A stretch of DNA of 64,000 nt from Caulobacter segnis (GCF_029543125.1 NZ_JARQWW010000001.1:620001-684000), one strand, 5' to 3'; shown: positions 18,009 to 26,204, counted from the first letter of the stretch. A program made the numbers and translations. Notes: generated from the sequence alone by a model not told the origin.

Positions 18009-18299
18009 TCAGGCTCCGCCGACGATCATGTCGACGATGGTGCCGGCGCCGAAGATCACGATGATCCCGACGACCACCGTCCCGGCGCGACGAAGATCGA
18101 TCTGGCCGAACATCCAGGCGACGCCGGTGAGGATGACTGCCAGCACCGCCAGACCTCGGATGATGTCGGAATTCAAGAGGTCGATGATGTTTTGAATGAA
18201 GCCGCCGAGATCACCGCCGGCGGATTGCGCGAAGGCCGGGCCGGACAGCGAACTTAGGGCGAGGCAGACAATTGCCAGGTGACGATGTGATCGAACCAC
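18009..18299 (-). CDS. virB2: VirB2/TrbC major pilin
   Basis: A 96-residue prepilin with a signal peptide (ending GPAFAQ) and two hydrophobic helices separated by a short polar turn (FGQIDLRRAG), the cyclic-pilin pattern. I choose the GTG at 18297-18299 behind AGGAGG; the open frame extends upstream to 18437 but that part lacks pilin character. First gene of the conjugation operon. Confidence 0.88.
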   Translation of the reverse strand: MVRSHRHLAIVCLALSSLSGPAFAQSAGGDLGGFIQNIIDLLNSDIIRGLAVLAVILTGVAWMFGQIDLRRAGTVVVGIIVIFGAGTIVDMIVGGA

Positions 18300-18562
18300 G
18301 AACGACCTCCTCTTGATGAGGACATCGTCAATCGGATCAGTCGGGCGGCGCGAGCTTTGCCATGAATTTTGCCGCGATCTTCCGTCGACTTTCGGGAAAG
18401 TAGGGGAGGACCGCACGCCGTTGGTGCGGATCGGCACCGCAGGTGTTCAACAATGGACAACTGCGGGCCACAAGTTGACACGGACGGTGCAATCCATCGG
18501 ATCGCAAGCTGCTGCCGGTCGCCTAAGGGCGACTGCATGCGATCGATGCCGAACGGTCTCGC
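18300..18562. promoter_or_regulatory. Leader region upstream of the virB operon
   Basis: About 260 bases between the regulator gene and virB2 with no supported gene. It must hold the virB promoter. I see an AGGAGG ribosome site for virB2 and a short inverted repeat GGTGC/GCACC near 18424-18439, but cannot identify an oriT nick site or a specific promoter. Confidence 0.4.
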
Positions 18563-18769
18563 CTACTTTTCCAGGAGCTTGGGCAGAGAAACTCCCAGCG
18601 CATCAGCGATACGAGCCATCACAAGGAGGGAGGGATTGCGGCGCCCACGTTCGATGCCGCCGAGGTAGGTTAGGTCAATGCTGGAATCGACCGCCAACTG
18701 CTCTTGCGTCAGACCTTTGTCTTGGCGGAGCTGCCGTATGTTTCGGGCGAGAGTTGACTGCCAATCCAT
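18563..18769 (-). CDS. XRE-family controller-type regulator (copy 1)
   Basis: A 68-residue single-domain helix-turn-helix protein. The motif run NIRQLRQDKGLTQEQLA, IDLTYLGGIERGRRNPS is the hallmark of restriction-modification controller (C) proteins. I start at ATG 18767-18769; a GTG at 18784 is the alternative. A GGGACTATAATCCC operator lies 37 bases upstream, inside the end of the second regulator gene. It could regulate the virB operon, the methylation genes, or both. Confidence 0.85.
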   Translation of the reverse strand: MDWQSTLARNIRQLRQDKGLTQEQLAVDSSIDLTYLGGIERGRRNPSLLVMARIADALGVSLPKLLEK

Positions 18770-19041
18770 CCGCAGGATGGGCACCGAAAGGTCCGGGCCT
18801 CTCCAGGGACTATAATCCCTCCTGCGTCTAAACCGCGCTCATGGAAGAAGTCCGCCAACGTCGCGTCCAGGGCGGTAGCGAGACGAGCGAGCACCGCCAC
18901 TGAGGGGTTTCGCTTCCCTCTTTCAATCTTGCCCAAGTAGCCTTCATCGAGCCGCGCGCTGAACGCCAGCTCTTCTTGAGTCCACCCTCGCGAGACTCTT
19001 AGATCTCGAAGATTGCCGCCCACTACGGCCCGCCATTCCAT
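18709..19041 (-). CDS. XRE-family controller-type regulator (copy 2) with CxxC tail
   Basis: A 110-residue protein paralogous to copy 1 (NLRDLRVSRGWTQEELA, LDEGYLGKIERGKRNPS), with a C-terminal extension containing FRCPSCGWIG, half of a possible zinc knuckle. Its 3' end overlaps the start of copy 1 by about 60 bases and contains that gene's operator. Start placed at ATG 19039-19041; the open frame continues to 19074 through the operator itself. Likely autoregulated through the paired sites just upstream. Confidence 0.82.
   Translation of the reverse strand: MEWRAVVGGNLRDLRVSRGWTQEELAFSARLDEGYLGKIERGKRNPSVAVLARLATALDATLADFFHERGLDAGGIIVPGEARTFRCPSCGWIGSQLSPETYGSSAKTKV
18806..18819. promoter_or_regulatory. 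C-box-like operator GGGACTATAATCCC
   Basis: Near-perfect 14-bp palindrome located 37 bases before the copy-1 regulator start. The flanking bases (CCAG before, CCT.. TGCGTCT after) match those around the palindrome at 19077-19090, so the operator appears duplicated together with its gene. Confidence 0.65.
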
Positions 19042-19054
19042 TTTGGGATAGGGC

Positions 19055-19096
19055 GCAATAGGGACTATAGTCACCAGGGACTATAGTCCCTATTGC
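19055..19096. promoter_or_regulatory. Double operator in the regulator/sigma divergent promoter
   Basis: Perfect inverted repeat with 18-base arms, GCAATAGGGACTATAGTC at 19055-19072 and its complement at 19079-19096, separated by 6 bases. Each arm contains GACTATAGTC; the right site is the perfect palindrome GGGACTATAGTCCC (19077-19090). It lies between regulator copy 2 and the sigma gene and could control both. GACTnnnAGTC-type boxes are known targets of restriction-modification C proteins. Confidence 0.75.
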
Positions 19097-19112
19097 GTCT
19101 TGGGAGACGTTG

Positions 19113-19628
19113 ATGCGCTGGCCCCTTTCTCAACCGCAGCTACCGACTGCTTGGTCAGACTGCGAGCGCATATACCGAAGCCATTCTGCTTGGCTGGCCC
19201 GGTCACTTCGGCGCTCGTTGCCGCAAAACCAAATCGAAGAGGTGGTTCAGGAAACATTCGCGCGACTAGCTCAATATGAAGCTCTAGACGGCATTCGGAG
19301 CCCGAAGGCCTTCCTACTTCGCGTTGCGATAAACATCGCCGTGAAGCGCCACCAAAGGGAAACGCGCCTTGCAACGGAGCCTTTGAAGTCGACAGCGCTA
19401 GACCATCAGTATGGTCAGAGCGCCGATCAGATATCGCACCTCGCATACAAAGAGGTGATCCGAGCACTGCCCGCTACCTACCAAGAAACCTTCATCCTCA
19501 GCCGCGTGGTCGGGCTTACCTACGAAGAGATCGCCGTCCGGCTGGGCGTTTCGGTCAAAACCGTAGAATGGCGCATGAGCAAGGCCATCGCGCTTTGCAG
19601 CGCGCTCCTGAACGAAGGCGAGCCCTAA
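19113..19628 (+). CDS. FecI-like ECF sigma factor
   Basis: A 171-residue sigma-70 family protein with region 2 (QIEEVVQETFARLAQYE, SPKAFLLRVAINIA) and region 4 (LPATYQETFILSRVVGLTYEEIA, SVKTVEWRMSKAIALC). The region-4 sequence is characteristic of FecI-type iron/TonB-linked sigma factors. Start at ATG 19113 behind GGGAG; a TTG lies one codon before. No FecR is adjacent, but an orphan FecR with TonB receptor lies at 30.9-34.9 kb. It begins just right of the double operator, so the XRE regulators probably control it. Confidence 0.88.
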   Translation: MRWPLSQPQLPTAWSDCERIYRSHSAWLARSLRRSLPQNQIEEVVQETFARLAQYEALDGIRSPKAFLLRVAINIAVKRHQRETRLATEPLKSTALDHQYGQSADQISHLAYKEVIRALPATYQETFILSRVVGLTYEEIAVRLGVSVKTVEWRMSKAIALCSALLNEGEP

Positions 19629-19755
19629 GCCCGCCGCGGGGCTCGCAGCCGCTTGCCTGTCCTGACCTCGTATGGTCGAATCTGATAAGTGAACTCTTCG
19701 GCCCGATTGCGAGAAATCTCGCAGCCACGACGGTCTGCATGGAACAAGGAGCGGC

Positions 19756-20967
19756 ATGACCGCCTCAGATCGTGACCGTCCTGTAGTCGACCTCTTTTCC
19801 TGCGGCGGCGGCATGAGCGCGGGTTTCGCCGGTCGTCCGGGATGGCGTCTGGCCGGCGCGGTGGACCTGGAAGTCGCCAAGCCCTCCGGCAAGGAAGCCG
19901 GCGAGACCGGCTGCAATGCGATCTATGCGGCCAACCACAGCCTGCAGCCCCTGTCCGCCGACCTGAATCTGCTGTCGCCCGATGCTCTGATGTCGAAGTT
20001 CGAGATCACATCCGGCGAGGTCGGCTGCCTGATCTCCTGCGCGCCCTGCACCGACTTCTCCCGGGCCAATCCGGCGAACCACACCTCCGACAAGGACCGC
20101 AACACCTTGGTCGGCCGCTCGGGCGATTTCGTCGAGGCGATGATGCCCGACGTGTTTGTCATGGAGAACGCCCGCGAGCTATTGCGGGGCAATCATCCCC
20201 AGCATTGGAACGCCCTTAAGGCGCGGCTGGAGCGTCTGGGCTACGACGTGCGGGCGGACATCCACTTCCTCAGCCGCTTCGGACTGCCCCAGGTGCGCGA
20301 ACGCGCACTGATCGTGGCCTCGCGCGTCGGTCCCGCCCGCACTCTGGAGGATCTTTGGGAAGGCCGGGAGATCGACACGAGCGCCACCACCGTCCGCACC
20401 GCGCTGCAGCGGCTGGCTGAGTGGCAAGCAACGGCGCCAGATGATCCCACGGGCGCCGCCAGCCCCGGAGCCGGGGCGGCCGTGTCAGCCCGACTTCGGG
20501 CGACCCCTACGGACGGCGGCGGTTGGATTGATGTGGCTCGTCGCGAAGAGACGCGCCGATTGTTGACGCCCCAGTGCCTGCAGCGCTGGACCAGCGGCGA
20601 CTTCGGCTCGCACCCGGATGTCTACGGCCGCATGTGGTGGGATCGCCCCGCGCCGACCATCAAGCGCGAGTGCGCCCATGTGGGCAACGGCCGCTATGCG
20701 CACCCGACCGAGGATCGCCTGCTCACCGTACGGGAGATGGCCACCCTGCAGGGCTTCCCCTTCGACTACATCTTCCCGGTCAAATCGGTGGCCAACCGCT
20801 ACCGGGCGATCGGCGACGCCGTTCCACCGGTCATCGCCTGGCAGATCGCCGCCTGCGTCGATTGGATGATCAGCGGCCGCAAGCCGGCGGTCGAAGAATG
20901 GGTGATGCCCGACACGACCTTGAGGCTGGCGGACATCAAGTCCGTGTCGGCTCGACGCGCAGCCTGA
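19756..20967 (+). CDS. DNA (cytosine-5-)-methyltransferase
   Basis: A 403-residue C5 methyltransferase. Motif I is VVDLFSCGGGMSAGF; motif IV is SCAPCTDFS with catalytic Cys98, an unusual form of the common PPCQGFS; motif VI is FVMENA; motif VIII QVRERALIVASR; motif IX RPAPTIKRECA; motif X GDAVPPVIAWQIA. It would methylate cytosine in a short target, specificity set by the region around residues 220-280. It faces a convergent putative nuclease whose stop is 3 bases away and is followed by a vsr gene. Confidence 0.92.
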   Translation: MTASDRDRPVVDLFSCGGGMSAGFAGRPGWRLAGAVDLEVAKPSGKEAGETGCNAIYAANHSLQPLSADLNLLSPDALMSKFEITSGEVGCLISCAPCTDFSRANPANHTSDKDRNTLVGRSGDFVEAMMPDVFVMENARELLRGNHPQHWNALKARLERLGYDVRADIHFLSRFGLPQVRERALIVASRVGPARTLEDLWEGREIDTSATTVRTALQRLAEWQATAPDDPTGAASPGAGAAVSARLRATPTDGGGWIDVARREETRRLLTPQCLQRWTSGDFGSHPDVYGRMWWDRPAPTIKRECAHVGNGRYAHPTEDRLLTVREMATLQGFPFDYIFPVKSVANRYRAIGDAVPPVIAWQIAACVDWMISGRKPAVEEWVMPDTTLRLADIKSVSARRAA

Positions 20968-20970
20968 TCC

Positions 20971-22113
20971 CTAGAGGCCGCACCATTCGGCCACCGCGTC
21001 CTTGAACCTCGTCCAATGCTCGGGATGGCGCTCGCGGCCGCCGTCCCAGCCCCAGCAGTGGTGCAGGTTGAACACGTGCGTGAACCTGATCAGGTCGCGA
21101 TTGTTCATGGTCCGGCCCTGCTCCCCGCCGGCGAGGATCTCGGGATTGAGGATCGCCATCATCAAGAAGCGGTCCGTGCGAAGTTCGGTCTGAGTTTCAC
21201 GTGAGGCCAGCCCCATACGCTCATGCAGATTGTTCGGATCGGTCGCCGTCTTCACTTCACCCACGGCATGTTCGTGCAGTTGCTGACGCCGCTGCCGCTG
21301 ATCCTTGGCCACGGCGTTGTATCGCTGAAGAGCGTCCTTGGCGTTCAGGAAGGCTGCGCCGCCCAGGGGCTCAAAGATGTTGGCGTCCTTGCTGCCGGCG
21401 AACACCAAGGCCCGGCCGTTGGTGAGCAGAACGGCGCGCAGCGTGTGGGCGGCCTTGTTCTTCTCAAGCCAGGCGGCGACCTGCGCCGGAGACCGGACAT
21501 CCGACGGTGCTATGGCGCCTACGGTGTCGGCGATGGCGGTCGGGTTCAGTTCTTGAATGGCGTCGACGAAAGCGATGGCCGCTCCGGCCGCGCCGATCTG
21601 GCCGCTTAGGTTTTGTCCCGCGCCATGGATGGCGATGCTGCGTTGGTAGGTGATGAACGCGCTCGGATCGAAGCCGCCTTCCCGCATCTCATCCAGCCAG
21701 CCGTTCAGACGCGTCAACTCATCAGTGAGCTTTTGCGGCGTGCTGGCCCCTCGGCCGCGAAGGACCGGAAAGAGCACCCGCTGCTGCTTTTCAGAAAGGC
21801 CGGTCAGCCCCAGGAAGAGTTCGCGCAGCCGCATGGCCCCGGGGTCAGCGGCGACATCGAAGTGAAGGTACTTGCGCCCCGCCCTTGCGTCGGCGTCGAT
21901 CTGAGAGGGCTCAAGGCCGCTTTTGGAGAGCGCGTCCGCGTCGTCCCAATCGGGATCGAAGACCGCCTCCAGGGATGCAGCCTCCGCCATGGGCGAGCCG
22001 AGCGCCGCACGGATCCGGTCGAGCTTCACCTTGGCGAAGGCTTCTACGAAGCTCATCACTTCGTCCGGCGCCTGCGCGGCCTCCGGCAAATCTGCGCCGC
22101 CTTGTTCGGCCAT
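20971..22113 (-). CDS. Putative type II restriction endonuclease
   Basis: A 380-residue protein I do not recognise with certainty. Convergent with the methyltransferase and divergent from vsr, the classic position of a cognate endonuclease. Residues about 280-315 read HEHAVGEVKTATD followed by NLHERMGLASRETQTELRTD; the E-V-K triplet after a beta-strand-like stretch fits the second half of a PD-(D/E)XK nuclease core, and NLHER/TDRF look like conserved surface of Bpu10I-like or related enzymes, though I cannot confirm the family. No membrane segments or signal peptide. Confidence 0.6.
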   Translation of the reverse strand: MAEQGGADLPEAAQAPDEVMSFVEAFAKVKLDRIRAALGSPMAEAASLEAVFDPDWDDADALSKSGLEPSQIDADARAGRKYLHFDVAADPGAMRLRELFLGLTGLSEKQQRVLFPVLRGRGASTPQKLTDELTRLNGWLDEMREGGFDPSAFITYQRSIAIHGAGQNLSGQIGAAGAAIAFVDAIQELNPTAIADTVGAIAPSDVRSPAQVAAWLEKNKAAHTLRAVLLTNGRALVFAGSKDANIFEPLGGAAFLNAKDALQRYNAVAKDQRQRRQQLHEHAVGEVKTATDPNNLHERMGLASRETQTELRTDRFLMMAILNPEILAGGEQGRTMNNRDLIRFTHVFNLHHCWGWDGGRERHPEHWTRFKDAVAEWCGL

Positions 22114-22218
22114 CTCAACGCTCAGCTTGTTTTATCTGAGGTTGCAAATAGCAGGAGTCGATCAAGGTCGATAAGCTGATCGCGCGTCGCTTGCGCGTTG
22201 CGGTAAGCTCGGCGCTTC

Positions 22219-22671
22219 ATGGACGTTCACACCACAGAACAGCGCCGGTTCAACATGAGCCGGGTAAAGAGCCGCGACACGCGCCCCGAGCTCATCTTGC
22301 GCAAAGCTCTCCACGCCGCGGGCCTTCGCTACCGACTGCATGCCAAGCATCTTCCGGGGCGGCCGGACATCGTCTTTCCCGGCCGCAAGGCGGCGGTGTT
22401 CGTTCATGGCTGCTTTTGGCACGGACACGATTGCCCCAAGGCCAAACTTCCCGCCACACGCCCCGAGTTCTGGCGAGAGAAGATCACGGCCAATCAAGTG
22501 CGAGATGAAGAGACCCGCAAGCGGCTCCAAGCGCTCGGATGGCGCAGCCTGGAGATTTGGGAGTGCGAACTCCACGGCCGCAGGCGGCTGCCTTTAGAGG
22601 TTGTTGTGGAGCGGGTCACCGCGTTTCGAAACTGTACTTCTTCCACGGAAGCGACCCTGCGTGAGGGTTAG
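22219..22671 (+). CDS. vsr: Very short patch repair endonuclease Vsr
   Basis: A 150-residue nuclease that nicks at T:G mismatches created by deamination of 5-methylcytosine. It has MSRVKSRDTRPE, the catalytic aspartate in LPGRPDIVFPG (Asp50), and the zinc-binding HGCFWHGHDC. M13 is an alternative start. Its presence confirms that the nearby enzyme makes 5-methylcytosine. Confidence 0.95.
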   Translation: MDVHTTEQRRFNMSRVKSRDTRPELILRKALHAAGLRYRLHAKHLPGRPDIVFPGRKAAVFVHGCFWHGHDCPKAKLPATRPEFWREKITANQVRDEETRKRLQALGWRSLEIWECELHGRRRLPLEVVVERVTAFRNCTSSTEATLREG

Positions 22672-22752
22672 GGTACGCCGAGACGGTAGTCCGCCACGTG
22701 CCCGATCACCTCGTCGGATCGTTCTCGGCCAGCCAGGATAGATCGCCGCCGG

Positions 22753-24426
22753 CTATCGCAGCAGCTCCGGCTCCCATGTGTTGGTTCCGGACCCGCAGCG
22801 GCGCGAGCCATGCAGCCCGAGCACAATGCCACGCGCAGCGTCCGGAATTGAGGGACGGATCTCAACCTTTCCGATGCGAGCGTTTTCGCCGGGCACAACC
22901 TTTTCAAACTTCAAAATGACCCAGGCCTCCCGTCCCGCCCCCCCGGCAATCGCCGGTGTGCGCCCGATCGCAACCGTCGCAGGCCCGCCGAGGACGGATG
23001 CGTTTTCACCGTCAAAATGAGAGTAGCATCCAAGATTGGCGAACAGCGCATCTTGGCCGGTCGGCACCGCTCCCGCCCACTCCGCCTGATTTTCAAAACT
23101 CATCGCGGCGACATTGAACACAGTCGTGTTCGGATCATCCAAACTGGCCTTCGCAACGAACAAGCGGGACGCAGCCCTATTTCGCGTCGTAATCGTGGAA
23201 GACTTGAAGAAGGCGTTGATGTCCGTCGTCTCGTCGACTGATCCGAGAGGAATGTTGGTCAAGGTTGCGTTCATCTCCCGGGCCGTCGGTGCTCGCCCCG
23301 GCGGCGGAGGAGGCGGCGCGCCCGTCTCCAGAACCACACCCGCTGTGGTCAAACTGTTCTTGTTAGCCTGTATGCAGCTTACTTGGTCGTAGACGCCGCT
23401 CGCGAGCGGCGCCGAACGCTTGCGCCCCAAAGCCCACACCACGAGGGCGGCGTCGCCCTGGCTGAGGCCAGCCTTCTGCAATCCCGCGTACACCTCGGTG
23501 CAGGCCTTGTTCACGTCGACCGGAGCCGTCTTGACCAGCAAGTCGTCGTAGCTGGTGGCGGCCACGTGCTTGGCCAACTCATCCATCGTACGAGCCGGCG
23601 AAACCGGCTCATTATAGAAAGGATGACTGAGTATAGGCAGGTAGTTATTGCCGGTGACGATGTTTGATGCGGATGACGCTAGCGGATTGAAGTAGGTGGC
23701 CACACGATGAATGCGCGCCTTTACGAGTATGTCGTGAGAGCCTCCGAAGACATTCTTGGAAACCTTCCAATCGGGTTCTTTCTCTAAGACTCCCAAAGCC
23801 GGATTGATCGAAAGTTCAACGCCGACCTCCTGGCTGATGTTGTACCCGCCTCCTCCGAGCGTCCGCGAGATCAAAAGCCCCAGGCCGTCAGCAAACGGCG
23901 CCGTGACTTGGCTGATTTTCAACGCGGCTGCCGACGCCTCCGCCGTGGAATTCAGAAAGTCCTCGGTCGGCTTCGTCCGCTGATGAAAGAGCGGAGATAC
24001 GCGAAAGAACGTCGATGCGCTCGATTGCGTCGTGTAGAGGGGCGAGACGTACTGCGACCCACTTGCCTTCACGTTGCATTTTGTCTTGGAGATCAAAAGA
24101 ACCTTCGTTCTTTCGACGGTGATCGTGATGGGAGCCAGCTCAATTGTCTTGCCTCCCGGCAAGTCAATACGCGTGCCGACAAGCAGCTTTTGATCGGCGT
24201 TAAGAAGCTGCTCTATCGGCGTCCCGAAAGCTTTGCCGGTGGGACAGGCGGAAATCTCTTCTGTCGCGGCTCCGCCATAGGCCACCGATGCAATCAGTTG
24301 GACATAGCCGTCCATTGAGGCCTCTGCAGGCGGCGACTGGTTCGCCTGCCGTGCAAGTGCGCTGTCAGCGGCGCAGCAGATCAAGGCGCAAGCGCCAGCC
24401 GCCGCAAAAATCCGTTTACCGGCCAT
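22753..24426 (-). CDS. Secreted protein of unknown function
   Basis: A 557-residue protein from ATG 24424-24426 with a signal peptide (AAAGACALICCAADSALA). The mature chain is mixed alpha/beta with few cysteines and a short PPPPPP linker about residue 370 that divides it into two parts; the C-terminal part contains LGCYSHFDGENASVL and ends in a Cys-containing RRCGSGTNTWEPE. I do not recognise a family. It stands alone between vsr (convergent) and the NERD gene (divergent). A longer frame to 24492 exists but would disrupt the signal peptide. Confidence 0.7.
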   Translation of the reverse strand: MAGKRIFAAAGACALICCAADSALARQANQSPPAEASMDGYVQLIASVAYGGAATEEISACPTGKAFGTPIEQLLNADQKLLVGTRIDLPGGKTIELAPITITVERTKVLLISKTKCNVKASGSQYVSPLYTTQSSASTFFRVSPLFHQRTKPTEDFLNSTAEASAAALKISQVTAPFADGLGLLISRTLGGGGYNISQEVGVELSINPALGVLEKEPDWKVSKNVFGGSHDILVKARIHRVATYFNPLASSASNIVTGNNYLPILSHPFYNEPVSPARTMDELAKHVAATSYDDLLVKTAPVDVNKACTEVYAGLQKAGLSQGDAALVVWALGRKRSAPLASGVYDQVSCIQANKNSLTTAGVVLETGAPPPPPPGRAPTAREMNATLTNIPLGSVDETTDINAFFKSSTITTRNRAASRLFVAKASLDDPNTTVFNVAAMSFENQAEWAGAVPTGQDALFANLGCYSHFDGENASVLGGPATVAIGRTPAIAGGAGREAWVILKFEKVVPGENARIGKVEIRPSIPDAARGIVLGLHGSRRCGSGTNTWEPELLR

Positions 24427-24643
24427 TGAAATTTTCCCCGAACCCCGTTCGACGGTTAATCCCTCGTAAAGGTCAGTCAATAGAAAATACAATCTACGCG
24501 CGCTTTTTTACGGGTTGCCTTCTACGCGTCTTCTGAAATCGACTTCTCGAGCGGCGCCGCATCAACGCCGCGAGAGTCCGAGGCCCGTCATCGAGCCATT
24601 TTAACCCTTAAGCTTCACCAGTCATTCAGTTCGACTTCGGATT

Positions 24644-25717
24644 GTGGCCGGTATGGCCACAATGATCCCCTCCGCCCCCAAAGACTCCAAAAGCCCGGCA
24701 GAGGCGAAGGTGTGGAGGACGTTGGCGAAGCTTCCGGAAGACGTCTTCGTTTTCCACTCGCTCGATTGGATGGACGCCCCCCGTGGGCCGGCTCGCGAGG
24801 GGGAGATCGACTTCCTCATCATCGACCCCGCCTTCGGCGTGATGATCGTTGAGGTCAAAGGTGGTGAGATCGCTCACAGAAACGGGCAGTGGCTTCAGGG
24901 CCGAAAGGGCGAGCCGCCGACGATCGAAATCGATCCTTACCGGCAAGCCTCTGACAATGAGCACTATCTTCAGCGGTTGGTCAGCCGGAAGATTCCCGGG
25001 GGCTCGGGCATCATTTTCGGACATCTCGTCTGGTTTGCTGACGCCGACGTCTCCAACGTGGCGCTTCCGCCTTCCAACCCGCGAGAGATCACGCTGGACG
25101 GCAATGCTGTGGAACGCGCGCCCGAGGCGCTTCGTGAGGCATACGACTATTGGCGGGGCATGTGGCCGACCAAGCCGGCGCCCGGCCCCCGCCTCGCAGC
25201 CGACATCGTCGCGTATCTGAATCCGGACGTCGAACTGCCTTGTGTCGATCGCCCCGCTTCACCGCAAACGGATACGGTTGAGACACCGCCCACGCTGTCA
25301 GTCGTACCCACGCCCGCAGCAGCAGCATCGCCTCTACACCTGCGATTGATGCGACAGGCCGTAAGGACGCTGAGCGCAATCGTCCGCGACATTGTGCTTT
25401 TGCCGGTGCGCTTCGTCTTCGGCTTGGCGAGGCTGTTCGGCGCCCTGGCTTGGTGTCTGTGGGCTTGGTGCTGGGCCAAGTGCAAAGTCATCCTGGAACT
25501 CTGCATGGGAGTAGGCGTGCTGATTTTTGTCGGCGCGATGGTGTTGTTCTTCGCTTTCGACAAGCCTGGCGCCTTGGACTGGATCATCGGCGGCTTCGTC
25601 GGCAGCTTTGCGGCATTCGCCACCCACCATCTATTCGAACGGCTTGAGACCTATCTGACACCGATGCTCATCAAGTTGGGGCGTCAGCTCAACAGTGCGC
25701 TCCGGGTGCAATACTAG
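24644..25717 (+). CDS. NERD-domain protein with C-terminal membrane segments
   Basis: A 357-residue protein. Residues about 15-130 form a NERD (nuclease-related) domain: AEAKVWRTLAKLPED, GEIDFLIIDPAFGVMIVEVKGG, giving the E/D-x(n)-E-x-K core of PD-(D/E)XK nucleases. After a linker come hydrophobic stretches at about residues 245-275 and 280-325, so the domain would face the cytosol from the membrane. Starts possible at GTG 24644 or ATG 24653/24662. NERD proteins occur in defence islands, and this one adjoins the restriction-modification genes, but its role is not established. Confidence 0.8.
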   Translation: MAGMATMIPSAPKDSKSPAEAKVWRTLAKLPEDVFVFHSLDWMDAPRGPAREGEIDFLIIDPAFGVMIVEVKGGEIAHRNGQWLQGRKGEPPTIEIDPYRQASDNEHYLQRLVSRKIPGGSGIIFGHLVWFADADVSNVALPPSNPREITLDGNAVERAPEALREAYDYWRGMWPTKPAPGPRLAADIVAYLNPDVELPCVDRPASPQTDTVETPPTLSVVPTPAAAASPLHLRLMRQAVRTLSAIVRDIVLLPVRFVFGLARLFGALAWCLWAWCWAKCKVILELCMGVGVLIFVGAMVLFFAFDKPGALDWIIGGFVGSFAAFATHHLFERLETYLTPMLIKLGRQLNSALRVQY

Positions 25718-25797
25718 CGCGGCGCCCTGCTGCGCTAATGCCGCGCGAAAGCTCGTTGAAGGCTCTCTCGACCGGCCGCCCCATGGAGAGGCCTGCA

Positions 25798-25809
25798 CAC
25801 CTGCAGGTG
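25798..25809. promoter_or_regulatory. Palindrome CACCTGCAGGTG upstream of lasso precursor A1
   Basis: Perfect 12-bp palindrome ending 22 bases before the A1 start codon. It resembles the TGCACCT/AGGTGCA sites in front of the cluster's GntR gene (37444-37502). Possible operator for that regulator. Confidence 0.45.
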
Positions 25810-25830
25810 CTCAAGCCAATGGAGGCTGAC

Positions 25831-25941
25831 ATGACTATCGAACTCATCCGGCTCGGCCACGCTCGGAAACTGACCCAAGGCGCCGACACGCCCGGGCCGA
25901 TCGACGAAGACGGCCGTCCGGAATTCGTGCCGGTCGACTGA
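25831..25941 (+). CDS. Lasso peptide precursor A1
   Basis: A 36-residue precursor behind a GGAGG ribosome site 6 bases from ATG. Leader MTIELIRLGHARKLTQ (16 residues, Thr at position -2, as required by lasso proteases) and core GADTPGPIDEDGRPEFVPVD (20 residues). Gly1 would form an isopeptide bond to Asp9, giving a nine-residue ring; the tail carries Arg13-Pro14 and bulky Phe16, a plausible steric plug. Calculated monoisotopic neutral mass of the cyclised core is 2063.94. Immediately followed by a second precursor, then B and C genes. No similar peptide name can be assigned from sequence alone. Confidence 0.9.
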   Translation: MTIELIRLGHARKLTQGADTPGPIDEDGRPEFVPVD

Positions 25942-26083
25942 CGCCGGAGGCGACGTCGGCCTTGCGTCGGCGTCGCTGCCCGCCCGCCGCCTGAGAAGCC
26001 CTGCGGAAGCCAGTTGAAGACTTTCGAACCCGAGCGCCCGATCGATGCGCCGCAATCGGCGGCTTAACTTTGCGGAGGCTCTG

Positions 26084-26194
26084 ATGATCAATCCCGTTGT
26101 CATGATCGGCGACGCACGCCGGCTCACCCAAGGCGGCGCCGACCTAGGCCCCCTGGACGACGATCTGCGTCCCCAGTGGATGCCGAACGACTAA
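26084..26194 (+). CDS. Lasso peptide precursor A2
   Basis: Second 36-residue precursor, again behind GGAGG. Leader MINPVVMIGDARRLTQ (16 residues, Thr at -2) and core GGADLGPLDDDLRPQWMPND. Asp9 again fits a nine-residue ring with Gly1; Asp10 and Asp11 lie just outside. The core shares Gly1, Gly6-Pro7, Asp9, Asp11, Arg13-Pro14, Pro18 and Asp20 with A1; Trp16 replaces Phe16. Calculated monoisotopic neutral mass of the cyclised core is 2162.97. The 142-base gap after A1 holds only its ribosome site and a weak GACGCCG/CGGCGTC hairpin (25940-25974). Confidence 0.9.
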   Translation: MINPVVMIGDARRLTQGGADLGPLDDDLRPQWMPND

Positions 26195-26204
26195 GACCAA
26201 AACG

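Noticed and set aside
18424-18439. Short inverted repeat as oriT or terminator
   Set aside because: Five-base arms in GC-rich DNA are common by chance and no nick-site consensus is visible.
19113-19628. Sigma factor as a component of the restriction-modification module
   Set aside because: Sequence is clearly FecI-like; linkage to the methyltransferase rests only on position, so I keep it as a separate regulator.
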